In this document: piece after piece, positions 1-7,083 of the stretch
How the letters are laid out: each line of letters begins with the position of its first letter
How positions within the stretch are numbered: the stretch's first letter is position 1
NCBI GenBank assembly: GCA_013416795.1
Contig: RQSC01000024.1
Coordinates: 183,259-193,826, forward strand
Origin: Prasinococcaceae sp. CCMP 1430
Lineage: Eukaryota > Prasinodermophyta > Palmophyllophyceae > Prasinococcales > Prasinococcaceae
Direction: 5' to 3'
Length of the DNA stretch: 10,568 bases
Position numbers and translations under genes: made by a program
The notes under the pieces: model-generated
Seen by the model: the letters and a program-made list of their open reading frames with translations, nothing else
Told to the model about the DNA's origin: nothing
Databases searched by the model: none

Positions 1-390
1 GCCGGGCTGGCACATGTCGAAGTAATCCACAAGGGCAGTGGGGCAGGAGGTACGTACAGTATGTGCACTCGTGCCAGCGGTCTAACAAGACTGCTGACGC
101 GCCAGATATTTCAGATCGATGTTTCTCGCGTATCCCCTTTGACATTGAGTTCCCCTCGAGCGTTCGCACATCACCGTGCGTGGACGGCACTGACTGACAG
201 GACTGGCCGCGCAATCTACCTCGGCGCGAGCTGATAGGCAATGTGGTCGTGCGCGTCGCCCTCGAATAAGACTGCTCCTCTCTCGCTCACTCGCTCTCTG
301 TCTCTAGCTCCAGTAGGAAGTGCTGCTATTGTGTGTAGTCTATTAGCTGTCCATGTGTCGAAAGAATGTGCACAGCGATGCGAGAGGCGC
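1..390. other. Intergenic stretch, no gene seen
   Basis: No convincing coding sequence is visible on either strand. The reading frames here are short, rich in Ser, Arg and Cys, and run without any change of character into the antisense of the 391-996 gene. The stretch is visibly less GC-rich than the spacers further right. It contains a CT-rich run at about 278-310 and an 8-bp palindrome GTACGTAC at 50-57. It lies downstream of the minus-strand gene and so probably holds its 3' UTR. No obvious poly(A) signal was seen. Confidence 0.5.
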
Positions 391-996
391 CTAGGCCAGC
401 CGAACCACCATGCCATCGACAACAAGGCAGCTTGTATTGGAGCCCTCGGCAGCACCGGCCGCGCCGTCATTCACCAAGGACGGGCTCACATGAATAAAAC
501 CCTCGTCAGCACAGTCCACCCGCTCAACAGCGACGGCCGCAGCGTCTTCGGCCGCAGCGCCCTTCGCCTGCCGCATGGCGCCCACACGTGCTGCATCCTG
601 CGCTGCCACCGCCTGTCTCGGCGATTCGATGGCAGCCGATGCTTCTATGAGTTGCTCAGTGTGTGACGGCTGTGCCAGCTCGCGGGATGGCGACGAGAGC
701 GGCGGCAGAGGCGCGGTCGGGGTAGGGCCCGGGGGCGCGGTTTGTTCAATCTGCGCGGCCTTCTCCGTCTGCGTGACCACCCAGTCCTGCCGGAACTCAT
801 CGGAGTGCGCACCTCCGGCGCTCTCTGCTCCGCCCAAAGCTCCGCCGAGCGATTCGATGAGCTCTGACGATGCCTTCCGCGACTTGTCGAGCGCCTCGCG
901 CAGGCGCTGCGCGCTCGCCTCGAGGGCAGAGATCGCGGAGGCGTCGTCTTCGACCGCGCCTGGCGCTAGCCCCTCTTCCCACTGCTGCACCGCCAT
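391..996 (-). CDS. Small Ala-rich helical protein of unknown function
   Basis: I do not recognise this 201-aa protein. The ATG at 996-994 was chosen because its context is good (G at -3, G at +4) and because upstream sequence in the same frame turns into low-complexity Arg/Pro/Gly. The stop is TAG at 393-391. Residues 18-50 and 113-160 look like Ala/Glu/Arg-rich amphipathic helices with coiled-coil character. They are separated by a Pro-rich linker (about 87-103, PPGPTPTAPLPP). The last 40 residues differ in style: EGFIHVSPSLVNDG, then a hydrophobic end LVVDGMVVRLA. There is no signal peptide and no membrane segment. It lies on the same strand as the transporter gene, 604 bases downstream of it. 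A short adaptor or complex subunit is possible, but no function can be assigned. Translation on this strand looks more protein-like than the Ser/Cys-rich antisense frame. Confidence 0.55.
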   Translation of the reverse strand: MAVQQWEEGLAPGAVEDDASAISALEASAQRLREALDKSRKASSELIESLGGALGGAESAGGAHSDEFRQDWVVTQTEKAAQIEQTAPPGPTPTAPLPPLSSPSRELAQPSHTEQLIEASAAIESPRQAVAAQDAARVGAMRQAKGAAAEDAAAVAVERVDCADEGFIHVSPSLVNDGAAGAAEGSNTSCLVVDGMVVRLA

Positions 997-1104
997 GCCT
1001 CCCACGCTCGCGCTCGCGCTCGCGTGCGCGCGCGGCCGGGCCCCCGCTACCTCCGCCGGGTGACACTGGCGTCGACGTGAGCGAGCGGGGCGCAGAAGAA
1101 TGGA

Positions 1105-1134
1105 AGGGTGGGGAGGGGTGGGGGAGGGATGGGG
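1105..1134 (+). other. G-quadruplex motif
   Basis: Six runs of three to five G separated by single T or A, or by AT, fit the canonical G3+ with loops of 1-7 pattern several times over. It lies about 110 bp upstream of the ATG of the minus-strand gene at 391-996, on the strand opposite its mRNA. A regulatory role is inferred from position only. Confidence 0.6.
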
Positions 1135-1567
1135 CTGGTGCGCCCGCACACCGTGTGCCCCCCTCCCCCCCCCGCTGGCGCGCGCTTCGTCGGTTCCCCG
1201 CGCGCATTCCAACCTTTTTCGAGCTCGCGAGTCTTTGTGCGGCGCGGGCGCGCGGCGGATGCACAAATCGAATTTCCATCCGCGCCAGGCTGGGCCCCAC
1301 TCCACCCCACCCCCACTCGCCGCGCGCGCGCCGGCGGCCCGGTGCCTGCGGGGTGGGGAGACCTTCCCTTGCCAACCGGTTGGTGGCAGCCTCCGCCCCG
1401 CGCGCGCGGGGACTCGCGCGGCGCGAGAGGTGTCGCAGACGGGGCGCCGCTTTCACAACTTCTTCTTTACGCGAGGCGCGGCGCGGCCGCGGGCGGATGC
1501 GTCGGCACCTCGGCCAAAACGCCTCCTCAGCCAGGCATCGCGATGCCAAAGACCAGGAGGCCTACTG

Positions 1568-1587
1568 GCGGGCGCGCTAGCGCCCGC
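1568..1587 (-). other. GC stem-loop just after the transporter stop codon
   Basis: An 8-bp perfect stem (GCGGGCGC paired with GCGCCCGC) with a 4-base loop begins 13 bases beyond the TAA of the transporter gene. It would therefore sit in its 3' UTR. There is no T-run after it, so it is not a bacterial-type terminator. It could influence 3'-end processing or mRNA stability, or be a chance product of base composition. Confidence 0.4.
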
Positions 1588-1600
1588 TGAGGTGCTCACT

Positions 1601-3895
1601 TTAGAGCGCCTTCTCGACGGTGACGTCGTTGTAGACGACGGAACCATCCGAGGCAACCGAAGCGGTCACGGTGTCCATCTCAGCGTCCATCTGCGGCAGC
1701 GCCAGGAAGTAGAAGCACAGGCAGCTGAGGACGTCGGTGAAGTAGTTGCCGCGGTCACAGCCCACAGCCACGCGCATGCTGCGGCGAATCCATCCCATCC
1801 AGCAGCACAGAAGCACGTACATCGACGCCGACACCATCATGAAGCCGTCGTCCTGGACCTTCAGGATGATGAACATGAGGGTGGCGACCCACATGAGGCC
1901 GGCACCCACGAGGGTGATCATGTCGTAGCCTTGCTTGGCCATGACCTTGCCCTGCGCGGACGCCATGGTGAGGAAGGGCGCGAACGTGGCGACGAGAATG
2001 TCCCCCAACGAGCTGAACATGCCCTGGTTCTTGAAGTCAAAGGAGAACAGGAACGAGCGCAGGCTCTTGCGCTCGGGGTCGAGGTCGCCGGCCTCCTCCT
2101 TGACGGCGAGGAGGAGCGACTGCGTGATCCAGAAGAGCACGAAGGTGTACGGCAGGCCGCACACGATTGAGGCCGTCTGGAGCGCCCGAAGCGCGTCACT
2201 GCCACCAGCGACGAGCAGTGCCGTGGCCGCCGCGCCCTCGGAGAACGCCCAGAAGATCTTCTGAACGACCGGTGGCTCGCCGATGCCGTTGGCGGCGATG
2301 ATGTCGATGACCAGCGAACCCGAGTCAGATGAGGTAATGAAGTAGAGCACAAGCGTCACGATGGAAATGATCGACAGGAAGTCTCCGAAGCCCTGGCCGC
2401 CGTAGGACGTGATCTGATCGAAGAAGACGTCCTCGGTGGACAGGCACCAGAGGCGCACTGAGTTCGAATCCGGGTTGTTGAAGTGTCCGAAGATGTCCGC
2501 GGGGTCGCCGCAGTTGAGGCCTTCGACCGCCGCCTGGCGGTCCATGAAGATGCCCTCAGCACCGAAGATGCCGAGCCAAATGAAAGAGTAGGCTGAGGGG
2601 AGGATGAGGGTGCCGAGGATGAACTGGCCGAGCGTGCGACCACGCGAGATCTTAGCCATGAACATGCCGACGAACGGACCCCAGCTGATCCACCAGCCCC
2701 AGTAGAAGATGGTCCATGAGTCCATCCAGCCCGAGCCGCCGCAGTGGTCGCCGGCCTCGGTGTAGGTGCCAATAATGCTCTCGCCGTCGGCACCGAGGAT
2801 GTTGTGCACGGTGTCAGTGCAGCCGACCGGCACCTGGCCGGTGAGCTCGAAAGCGTCGGTGTGGAATGAGATGCGGGGCAGGTACCACAGGTAGTAGCCG
2901 AAGGTCTGCACAATCAGGTTCAGAATGTACTCAGTGTTGCCAAGGAAGAAGACAGTGAGCATGAGGAACATGCCGAGCGAGAAGCACACCTGCGAGATGC
3001 GGCGGATGCCGTACTTCAGGCCCGAGACGACCGAGATTGTCGCGAGCGCGGTGATGATCCAGATGATGGCCACCTGCGTGTCGGTGTTGCGGACGAGGCC
3101 AACGCGGCCATCGGGGTGCGACTGCTCACCCTTGAACGTGCCCTTGTCCAGACGCTCGAGGCCAGCGTTGATCTGCGCCACGCCGAGGCCCAGCGAGGTG
3201 CACACGCCGAAGAGCGTGCACACGATGGAGGAAATGTCAACGAGGTCGCCGATCCAGCCGTAGACGCGGTCACCAATGAGCGGGTAGAAGCAGAAGCGCA
3301 AGGTCATGGGCAGGCCACGGCGGTAAGACATGAGACCCAGCACGGCGCCAACCACCGTGTATGGGATCCAACCGTGCAGACCCCAGTGGTACCACGTCAC
3401 CATCAGGGCGTGGGTGCCCTTGGTGTTGTCGTCCTCGTTGAGCCAGCGCGCCCCACCCCAGCCGTTGTAGTGCCACATGGGCTCGGCGACCGAGTAGTAG
3501 AAGATGCCCACCGCCACACCAGCAGAGAACATCATTGCGAACCACGTCATGTCGGAGTACTCGGGCTTCTCGTCGTCCTTGCCGAGCTTGAGGTTCTTGT
3601 ACTTGGTGAAGAGGATGTAGATGAGCGCGACGACCCAGATGTCCTGGGACACGATGTAGAACCACGACCACGAGTCGGCGACCCACGTCTTCCACGAGCC
3701 GAGCTCGGTGCCCGCATCGTCGTCGACCATGCACCAGATGACAAAGCCCCAGATGATGAGCGCGGCGATGCCGCTGACGACGGGGTTCATCTTGAGCGGG
3801 CCGAGCTTGAACCACGTCATCTTCTGGAACGCGGGGTTGGTCTCCTCATCGAGGTGCTCCGCGACCTTCTTGGTCGCCATCGGCGGCATCGACAT
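1601..3895 (-). CDS. BCCT-family betaine/choline/DMSP-type transporter
   Basis: This 764-aa membrane protein belongs to the betaine/carnitine/choline transporter family (LeuT fold). It probably imports a quaternary ammonium or sulfonium osmolyte with Na+ or H+. The ATG at 3895 was chosen for its near-ideal context (GCCGCC before it); the open frame continues upstream only to a GTG. The family signature SWTIFYWGWWISW lies at 393-405. The aromatic box is intact: HWGLHGWIPY (170-179) supplies two Trp and a Tyr, and the signature supplies the others. The TM3 stretch AGVAVG (125-130) is followed by SVAEP, and TSSDSG (521-526) marks the late conserved helix. Twelve core helices are followed by about three more hydrophobic segments (658-678, 684-704, 719-736), which is unusual. 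Two long polar loops carry paired Cys (359/385 and 462/484). No intron is needed. Exact substrate and coupling ion cannot be read from the sequence. Confidence 0.95.
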   Translation of the reverse strand: MSMPPMATKKVAEHLDEETNPAFQKMTWFKLGPLKMNPVVSGIAALIIWGFVIWCMVDDDAGTELGSWKTWVADSWSWFYIVSQDIWVVALIYILFTKYKNLKLGKDDEKPEYSDMTWFAMMFSAGVAVGIFYYSVAEPMWHYNGWGGARWLNEDDNTKGTHALMVTWYHWGLHGWIPYTVVGAVLGLMSYRRGLPMTLRFCFYPLIGDRVYGWIGDLVDISSIVCTLFGVCTSLGLGVAQINAGLERLDKGTFKGEQSHPDGRVGLVRNTDTQVAIIWIITALATISVVSGLKYGIRRISQVCFSLGMFLMLTVFFLGNTEYILNLIVQTFGYYLWYLPRISFHTDAFELTGQVPVGCTDTVHNILGADGESIIGTYTEAGDHCGGSGWMDSWTIFYWGWWISWGPFVGMFMAKISRGRTLGQFILGTLILPSAYSFIWLGIFGAEGIFMDRQAAVEGLNCGDPADIFGHFNNPDSNSVRLWCLSTEDVFFDQITSYGGQGFGDFLSIISIVTLVLYFITSSDSGSLVIDIIAANGIGEPPVVQKIFWAFSEGAAATALLVAGGSDALRALQTASIVCGLPYTFVLFWITQSLLLAVKEEAGDLDPERKSLRSFLFSFDFKNQGMFSSLGDILVATFAPFLTMASAQGKVMAKQGYDMITLVGAGLMWVATLMFIILKVQDDGFMMVSASMYVLLCCWMGWIRRSMRVAVGCDRGNYFTDVLSCLCFYFLALPQMDAEMDTVTASVASDGSVVYNDVTVEKAL

Positions 3896-4020
3896 GGCGG
3901 CAGACGGGCAAGGGCTGCTGCGCGCGGCGCCGGGGCGCACCGGGGGACTGGGTCAGCGCTGCGCGCCGAGGCGGCAACTCCACGTAGCATCGCGGCGCAT
4001 CATCGCACATGGCATGGCAT

Positions 4021-4060
4021 CGCGGCGCGGCGCGGCGCGGCGCGGCGCGGCGCGGCGCGG
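4021..4060 (+). repeat. (CGCGG)8 pentanucleotide microsatellite
   Basis: Eight uninterrupted CGCGG units are followed by one imperfect unit (CGAGG). The array lies about 126-165 bases upstream of the transporter ATG, so it is in its 5' UTR or core promoter. A 12-bp direct repeat (GCATCGCGGCGC) at 3987-3998 and 4017-4028 abuts the array and may reflect slippage or local duplication. Confidence 0.9.
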
Positions 4061-4255
4061 CGAGGCATGAAACGCGCCGCACGGGCCAACGGGCGGCCTG
4101 GGCGTAGGCGCCCGCGTGCCAATCATGCCCTGTCGGCACCCCTGCGCCCTCACCTTGCTGCCCCCCGTCCTCCGTGTGGCGCGTTCCCACCGCCGTGCGC
4201 TCCCCCCGGCCCGCCCACCCCCTCTCCCCAGCCCATTCACCCTGCCCGCCGGCGA

Positions 4256-4285
4256 CCCCCCCCCACCCCCACCCACCCCCACCCC
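4256..4285 (-). other. C-run block (G-quadruplex on minus strand)
   Basis: Five C-runs of three to nine bases separated by single A give a strong G-quadruplex motif on the minus strand, the sense strand of the transporter gene. The block is about 360 bases upstream of its ATG. The unresolved base at 4296 lies 11 bases further on, so the assembly is difficult here. Confidence 0.6.
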
Positions 4286-4295
4286 TCCGCGCGCC

Positions 4296-4296
4296 N
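4296..4296. other. Ambiguous base (n)
   Basis: A single n follows the long C-run block. It may be an unresolved base in a hard-to-sequence tract or a compressed gap; the true spacing between the two flanks is therefore uncertain. Confidence 0.95.
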
Positions 4297-4402
4297 GCGC
4301 GGCGCGTTCCGTCACGCCACCTCCCGTCATGCGCCACGGCGCGCGCGGGCGAGCGCTCGGCGCGGACGTCCCGCGTGCGCGGGTTCCGCATGCGCTTCTG
4401 AT

Positions 4403-4422
4403 GGGGGGGGAAGGCCCCCCCC
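4403..4422. repeat. G8-AAGG-C8 perfect hairpin
   Basis: Eight G are followed by AAGG and then eight (nine in all) C. The two arms are perfectly complementary with a 4-base loop. It sits in the divergent promoter region. Such a homopolymer hairpin is rare even in GC-rich DNA, but it is also a typical place for sequencing error. Confidence 0.7.
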
Positions 4423-4528
4423 CGCAGCGGATATCGCGCGCGGAGCGTGTGCTGAGCGCGCGCGTCCGCAGACGGGGGAGGGAGAGGCTGGGTTGGTTGG
4501 AGGGTAGGGAGGCGCTCATTCATATTCG

Positions 4529-5158
4529 CACGTGGCCGCTTTCGCGCGCGAATGCACCGTCCGCCCAACGTCTGCCTACCACGTAAATCTTCGTCGTACT
4601 CTGCGACGTCCTCCACGTCGCCATGAGTGAGTGAGGCTTCACGTGACGCAGCCAGGCCTGCCATCCCCACCCGCGCGCCGCTTGGTGGACGCCGCTTGAC
4701 GCACGTGACACGTGACACGTAGACGTACGAATAACGTGGGCTGCGGATGGATGCCAACCAAGGGGCGCGCCGCGCGCGCGCGCAAGCGCCCGCCGAAGCC
4801 GGGTGCAGAGCCTTTCGCCCCGCCTCGCCCCGCGCCCCGCGCGCCGCTGCTGCCGCGCGCCGATCCGGCCACCGCCGAGCGAGCGCCATCCGGCCGCGGC
4901 CCGGGGCGCTCGGTCGGAGCGCGTTCCCCGCCGGGGCCGCGACCGCGCGAGCGCGATCCGGCCCGGGGCGAGCGCGCGCTCACGCCCAGCCCGGCCAGCC
5001 ACAACAACAGGCAAGCCAGCGAGGGCGAGTGGAAGCCAGCCAGCAAGGCGGTGCCCCCCACACACGTGCAAGAGGCGGGCGGGTCGATCGAAATTCCGCC
5101 AGTTTCAGTTTCAAAGTGCGGCGAGGGCTTGGGGCTGCGAACCAAGTACACCCACGTG
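4529..5158. promoter_or_regulatory. Cluster of six CACGTG (G-box/E-box) motifs
   Basis: CACGTG occurs at 4529-4534, 4640-4645, 4702-4707, 4709-4714, 5063-5068 and 5153-5158. The third and fourth form a tandem CACGTGA pair. The second is part of the 8-bp palindrome TCACGTGA, and the sixth of CCACGTGG. CACGTG is the known core bound by bZIP and bHLH factors in plants, algae and fungi. The cluster lies between two divergent genes and could serve both. No such motif was found in the other two large spacers. Confidence 0.5.
4540..4552. promoter_or_regulatory. E2F-like palindromic site
   Basis: TTTCGCGC at 4540-4547 matches the E2F/DP consensus TTTSSCGC. It is embedded in the perfect 12-bp palindrome TTCGCGCGCGAA (4541-4552), 6 bases after a CACGTG box. 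E2F sites are associated with cell-cycle genes. In CG-rich DNA the match could arise by chance. Confidence 0.3.
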
Positions 5159-5254
5159 GCCATGGGCGCGAGCGTGCGCATGGGGAACACACCAACCCCA
5201 ACCAAAGCGGGGAGCCGCCGCACCGCCGGAGCGCGCGCGCTCCATGGGTGGACC

Positions 5255-5297
5255 GGGGGTGGGGGGTGGGGGTCGGGGTGGGAGTTGGAGGGGGGGG
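5255..5297 (+). other. G-run block upstream of the SOD-like gene
   Basis: Runs of five, six, five, four, three and eight G separated by one to a few bases lie 66-108 bases before the ATG at 5363, on the sense strand. If transcribed, this would be a strong RNA G-quadruplex in the 5' UTR and could affect translation. A purine-rich GGAGA tract follows to about 5317. Confidence 0.6.
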
Positions 5298-5362
5298 AAG
5301 GAGAGGGAGAGAGGGGCATAAGCGGCGAGTCACGCGCGGCGCAGAGGGGAGGGCTGGGAAGG

Positions 5363-7083
5363 ATGCCTCGCCGCCGCGCGGGGGTGACGCGCGCCGCGTG
5401 CGCCGCCGCAGCATGCGCGGCCGCGGCGGTGCGCGGCGCTGATGCCGCCACCGGATTGGAGCCCGCCGCCGCAAGCATGGTGTGCGACCCCACGCCCGTC
5501 GGCCAGCGCGCGGCGAGCATGGCGGGCAGCAGGTGGCGCTTCAGCCCGGCGATCGCCACCGACTCATCAGCGATGCGCGTGTCGTATGAGGTGCAGGGCC
5601 TCGCGTTTGATGCGAGGTACGCCGTGCACGTGCACGAGTTCGGTGCGATTGGGACCGGCGACGCGAGTGGTGTCGGCGACGTGTACATCGGGCCGTGCGG
5701 CGGTGACTGCAGGCTATCCGGAGTCAAGCAGGCTGTAGGGTCTCTTGGAGGTGCCGCTGCGACCGTGTGGTCGGGCGAAGCCGAGCAGGGTTCCCTCATC
5801 AAAGCAGCCTTCGTCGAAGACGTTGCCACCGCCGCGGGTGCGCGCAGCGTCCTTGGCAGGGCGCTGGTTCTCCACCATCCCGACGGAGAGGCCGCCACAC
5901 AGTGCGTGCTGGGCAGGGCAGACGCCGACGAGCCTGCATCCACCGCGGTGACGCCCGCCGACGACATGCCGCCGCACGTGTGGAGCGCGGCGTGTGCTCT
6001 GCGCAAGGACCCGCGCGAGCCACCGCCCGAGCTCGCGGGCGCACATATTTCGCCGGACCTCATCGGCATTCTTCGCATCGACACGAGCGCACAACCCGTC
6101 GGGGGCCTTCGCTTCGAGATGCACATGCGGGGCCAGCCCCACTCGTCGGAGGAGGGAGAAGAATTTACGTACTCGCTGCGCGTGCTGGCCAAGGGTGACC
6201 TGCGCGCAACCTTCGACGGCGCCAACCCGCTCTTCACTGGCACCTCAGTCGACTGCGACCGCTCGGCTCTCGGACGCGATTGCGACCGCGCCGTGGGGCT
6301 GCTCGACGTCAATGGGGCCCTCAACGTGCCCCTCGACCTCGGCGTGCACGCAGCATTCCACGACGCGCGCGCTGCGCTATGGGGTCCCAACTCGATCCTG
6401 GGGCGCACAATCGTCTTGGAGCGCGAGAGCACTGCCGCGTCGGGATCCAACAGGCACGTAGCGCGCCTTGCCTGCCTGCGCGTGCGCGCTCGGGCTCGGA
6501 CTCGCGCACGCGTGCGATCCGTGCTGAGGGGCGCATGACTTGCGCTGACGGAGCACGCGCACGCGAAAACACATACAGGCTGCCGGAGCCAGTCGCGGCG
6601 TGCGTGGTAGGCGCGGTAAGTTGGTCTACGGAGTCGCCGCCGACGCCGGGTGACGACACGATGGCACAGCCGAGCCGGGAGGAAGAGGAACAAGAGGCGG
6701 ACGACACGATGGCACAGCCGAGCCGGGAGGAAGAGGAACAAGAGGCGGACGACACGATGGCACAGCCGAGCCGGGAGGAAGAGGAACAAGAGGCGGACGA
6801 CACGATGGCACAGCCGAGCCGGGAGGAAGAGGAACAAGAGGCGGACGAGGGGGCGGATCGCCTCCTCGGGCTGGACCCGCCCGGTGTGGCCGGCGTCTTT
6901 GCTTCAGTGGGCTTCGCGGTCGGCTCGATCGTAGTCGTGTGCGCTGTGCTCGTTCGCGCGCGTCTCCAGGGCGGGTCGCGCCTCCGCTCGTTCGTGCGCC
7001 ATGATGGGCCCGACAGTGGCGTATCCGTCGAAATGAGGTCCAACGCAGCGGCGGAGCCAGAGCCCACCGTAGCGTATGCATGA
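5363..7083 (+). CDS. Surface protein with two SOD-like domains, acidic repeats and one TM helix (spliced or frameshifted)
   Basis: The ATG at 5363 (A at -3) begins a signal-peptide-like start: MPRRR, an Ala-rich core (11-23) and an ADA cleavage motif. Residues about 70-185 resemble Cu/Zn superoxide dismutase: VSYEVQGLAFDARYAVHVHEFG, then SVLGRALVLHH and a final CVLG. His89, His91 and His171 match three of the four copper ligands. The bridging His, the zinc-loop His residues and the catalytic Arg are not seen, and the electrostatic loop is missing, as in Cu-only SODs. Residues about 228-371 look like a second copy (GRTIVLE) without metal His. The frame must then change between about 6439 and 6588. 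Beyond that come four DDTMAQPSREEEEQEA repeats, a TM helix at 6883-6957 and a 41-residue tail ending at TGA 7081-7083. The predicted protein is a type-I membrane protein. True dismutase activity is doubtful. Upstream in-frame ATGs exist (for example 5162) but lack a signal peptide. Confidence 0.65.
6439..6588 (+). other. Probable intron (boundaries uncertain) or frameshift
   Basis: The SOD-like ectodomain is read in one frame up to a stop at 6536-6538, while the acidic repeats and TM helix are in another. GT...AG pairs that restore the frame are: 6458-6588 (131 nt, joining NRH to PVAACVVG); 6439-6578 (140 nt, best acceptor ACATACAG with a branch-like CTGAC about 30 nt upstream, but donor GTCGGG); and 6482-6588 or 6482-6633 with donor GTGCGC. 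The first two join to a CVVG motif that mirrors CVLG at the end of the first domain. A single-base sequencing error is the alternative. Confidence 0.55.
6652..6843 (+). repeat. 48-bp coding minisatellite, four identical copies
   Basis: Four consecutive 48-bp units (6652-6699, 6700-6747, 6748-6795, 6796-6843) are identical at every base. Each encodes DDTMAQPSREEEEQEA, giving an acidic stalk between the ectodomain and the TM helix. The unit length is a multiple of three, and the unit has no stop in any of the six frames, so copy-number change leaves the protein in frame. Confidence 0.97.

Larger units (their letters stand above)
997..1600. other. GC-rich spacer between two minus-strand genes
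   Basis: This spacer holds the 3' UTR of the transporter gene and the promoter and 5' UTR of the 391-996 gene. It contains CG-dinucleotide-rich DNA at about 1015-1035, a six-run G-quadruplex motif at 1105-1134, a C-run block at 1158-1173 and a GC hairpin at 1568-1587. Open frames across it are Arg/Pro/Gly-rich on both strands, as expected for GC-rich non-coding DNA with few stop codons. No TATA box was seen. Confidence 0.5.
3896..5362. other. Divergent intergenic region, likely shared promoter
   Basis: This is about 1.47 kb between the start of the minus-strand transporter and the start of the plus-strand SOD-like gene. It contains a (CGCGG)8 microsatellite, C-run and G-run blocks, a G8/C8 hairpin, an E2F-like palindrome and six CACGTG boxes. 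One base is unresolved (4296). Open frames crossing it are long only because stops are rare at this GC content. The predicted peptides are Arg/Ala/Pro-rich without family features. Confidence 0.6.

Noticed and set aside
1100-2170. A 356-codon plus-strand open frame over the transporter 3' end
   Set aside because: The BCCT gene explains the region from 1601, and the rest is spacer. The translation is compositionally biased.
3896-3940. Longer N-terminus of the transporter (15 more codons)
   Set aside because: It would begin with GTG, which is unlikely in a nuclear gene, and the ATG at 3895 has an excellent context.
3116-4507. A 463-codon plus-strand open frame antisense to the transporter
   Set aside because: It overlaps the well-supported BCCT gene on the other strand and is a His/Arg/Val-rich shadow without family features.
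4560-4650. Acidic peptide LTHGDVEDVAEYDEDL on the minus strand as a possible small exon
   Set aside because: It looks somewhat protein-like but is short, has no clear splice sites, and its frame on both sides is low complexity.
4639-6837. A 732-codon minus-strand open frame antisense to the SOD-like gene
   Set aside because: Its content is Arg/Ala/Ser/Pro low complexity, and it is open because stops are rare at high GC and the 48-bp repeat is open in all frames. The plus strand carries the SOD-like motifs.
6652-6843. CRISPR-like direct repeats
   Set aside because: The four copies are contiguous with no unique spacers and encode an in-frame protein repeat, so it is a minisatellite.
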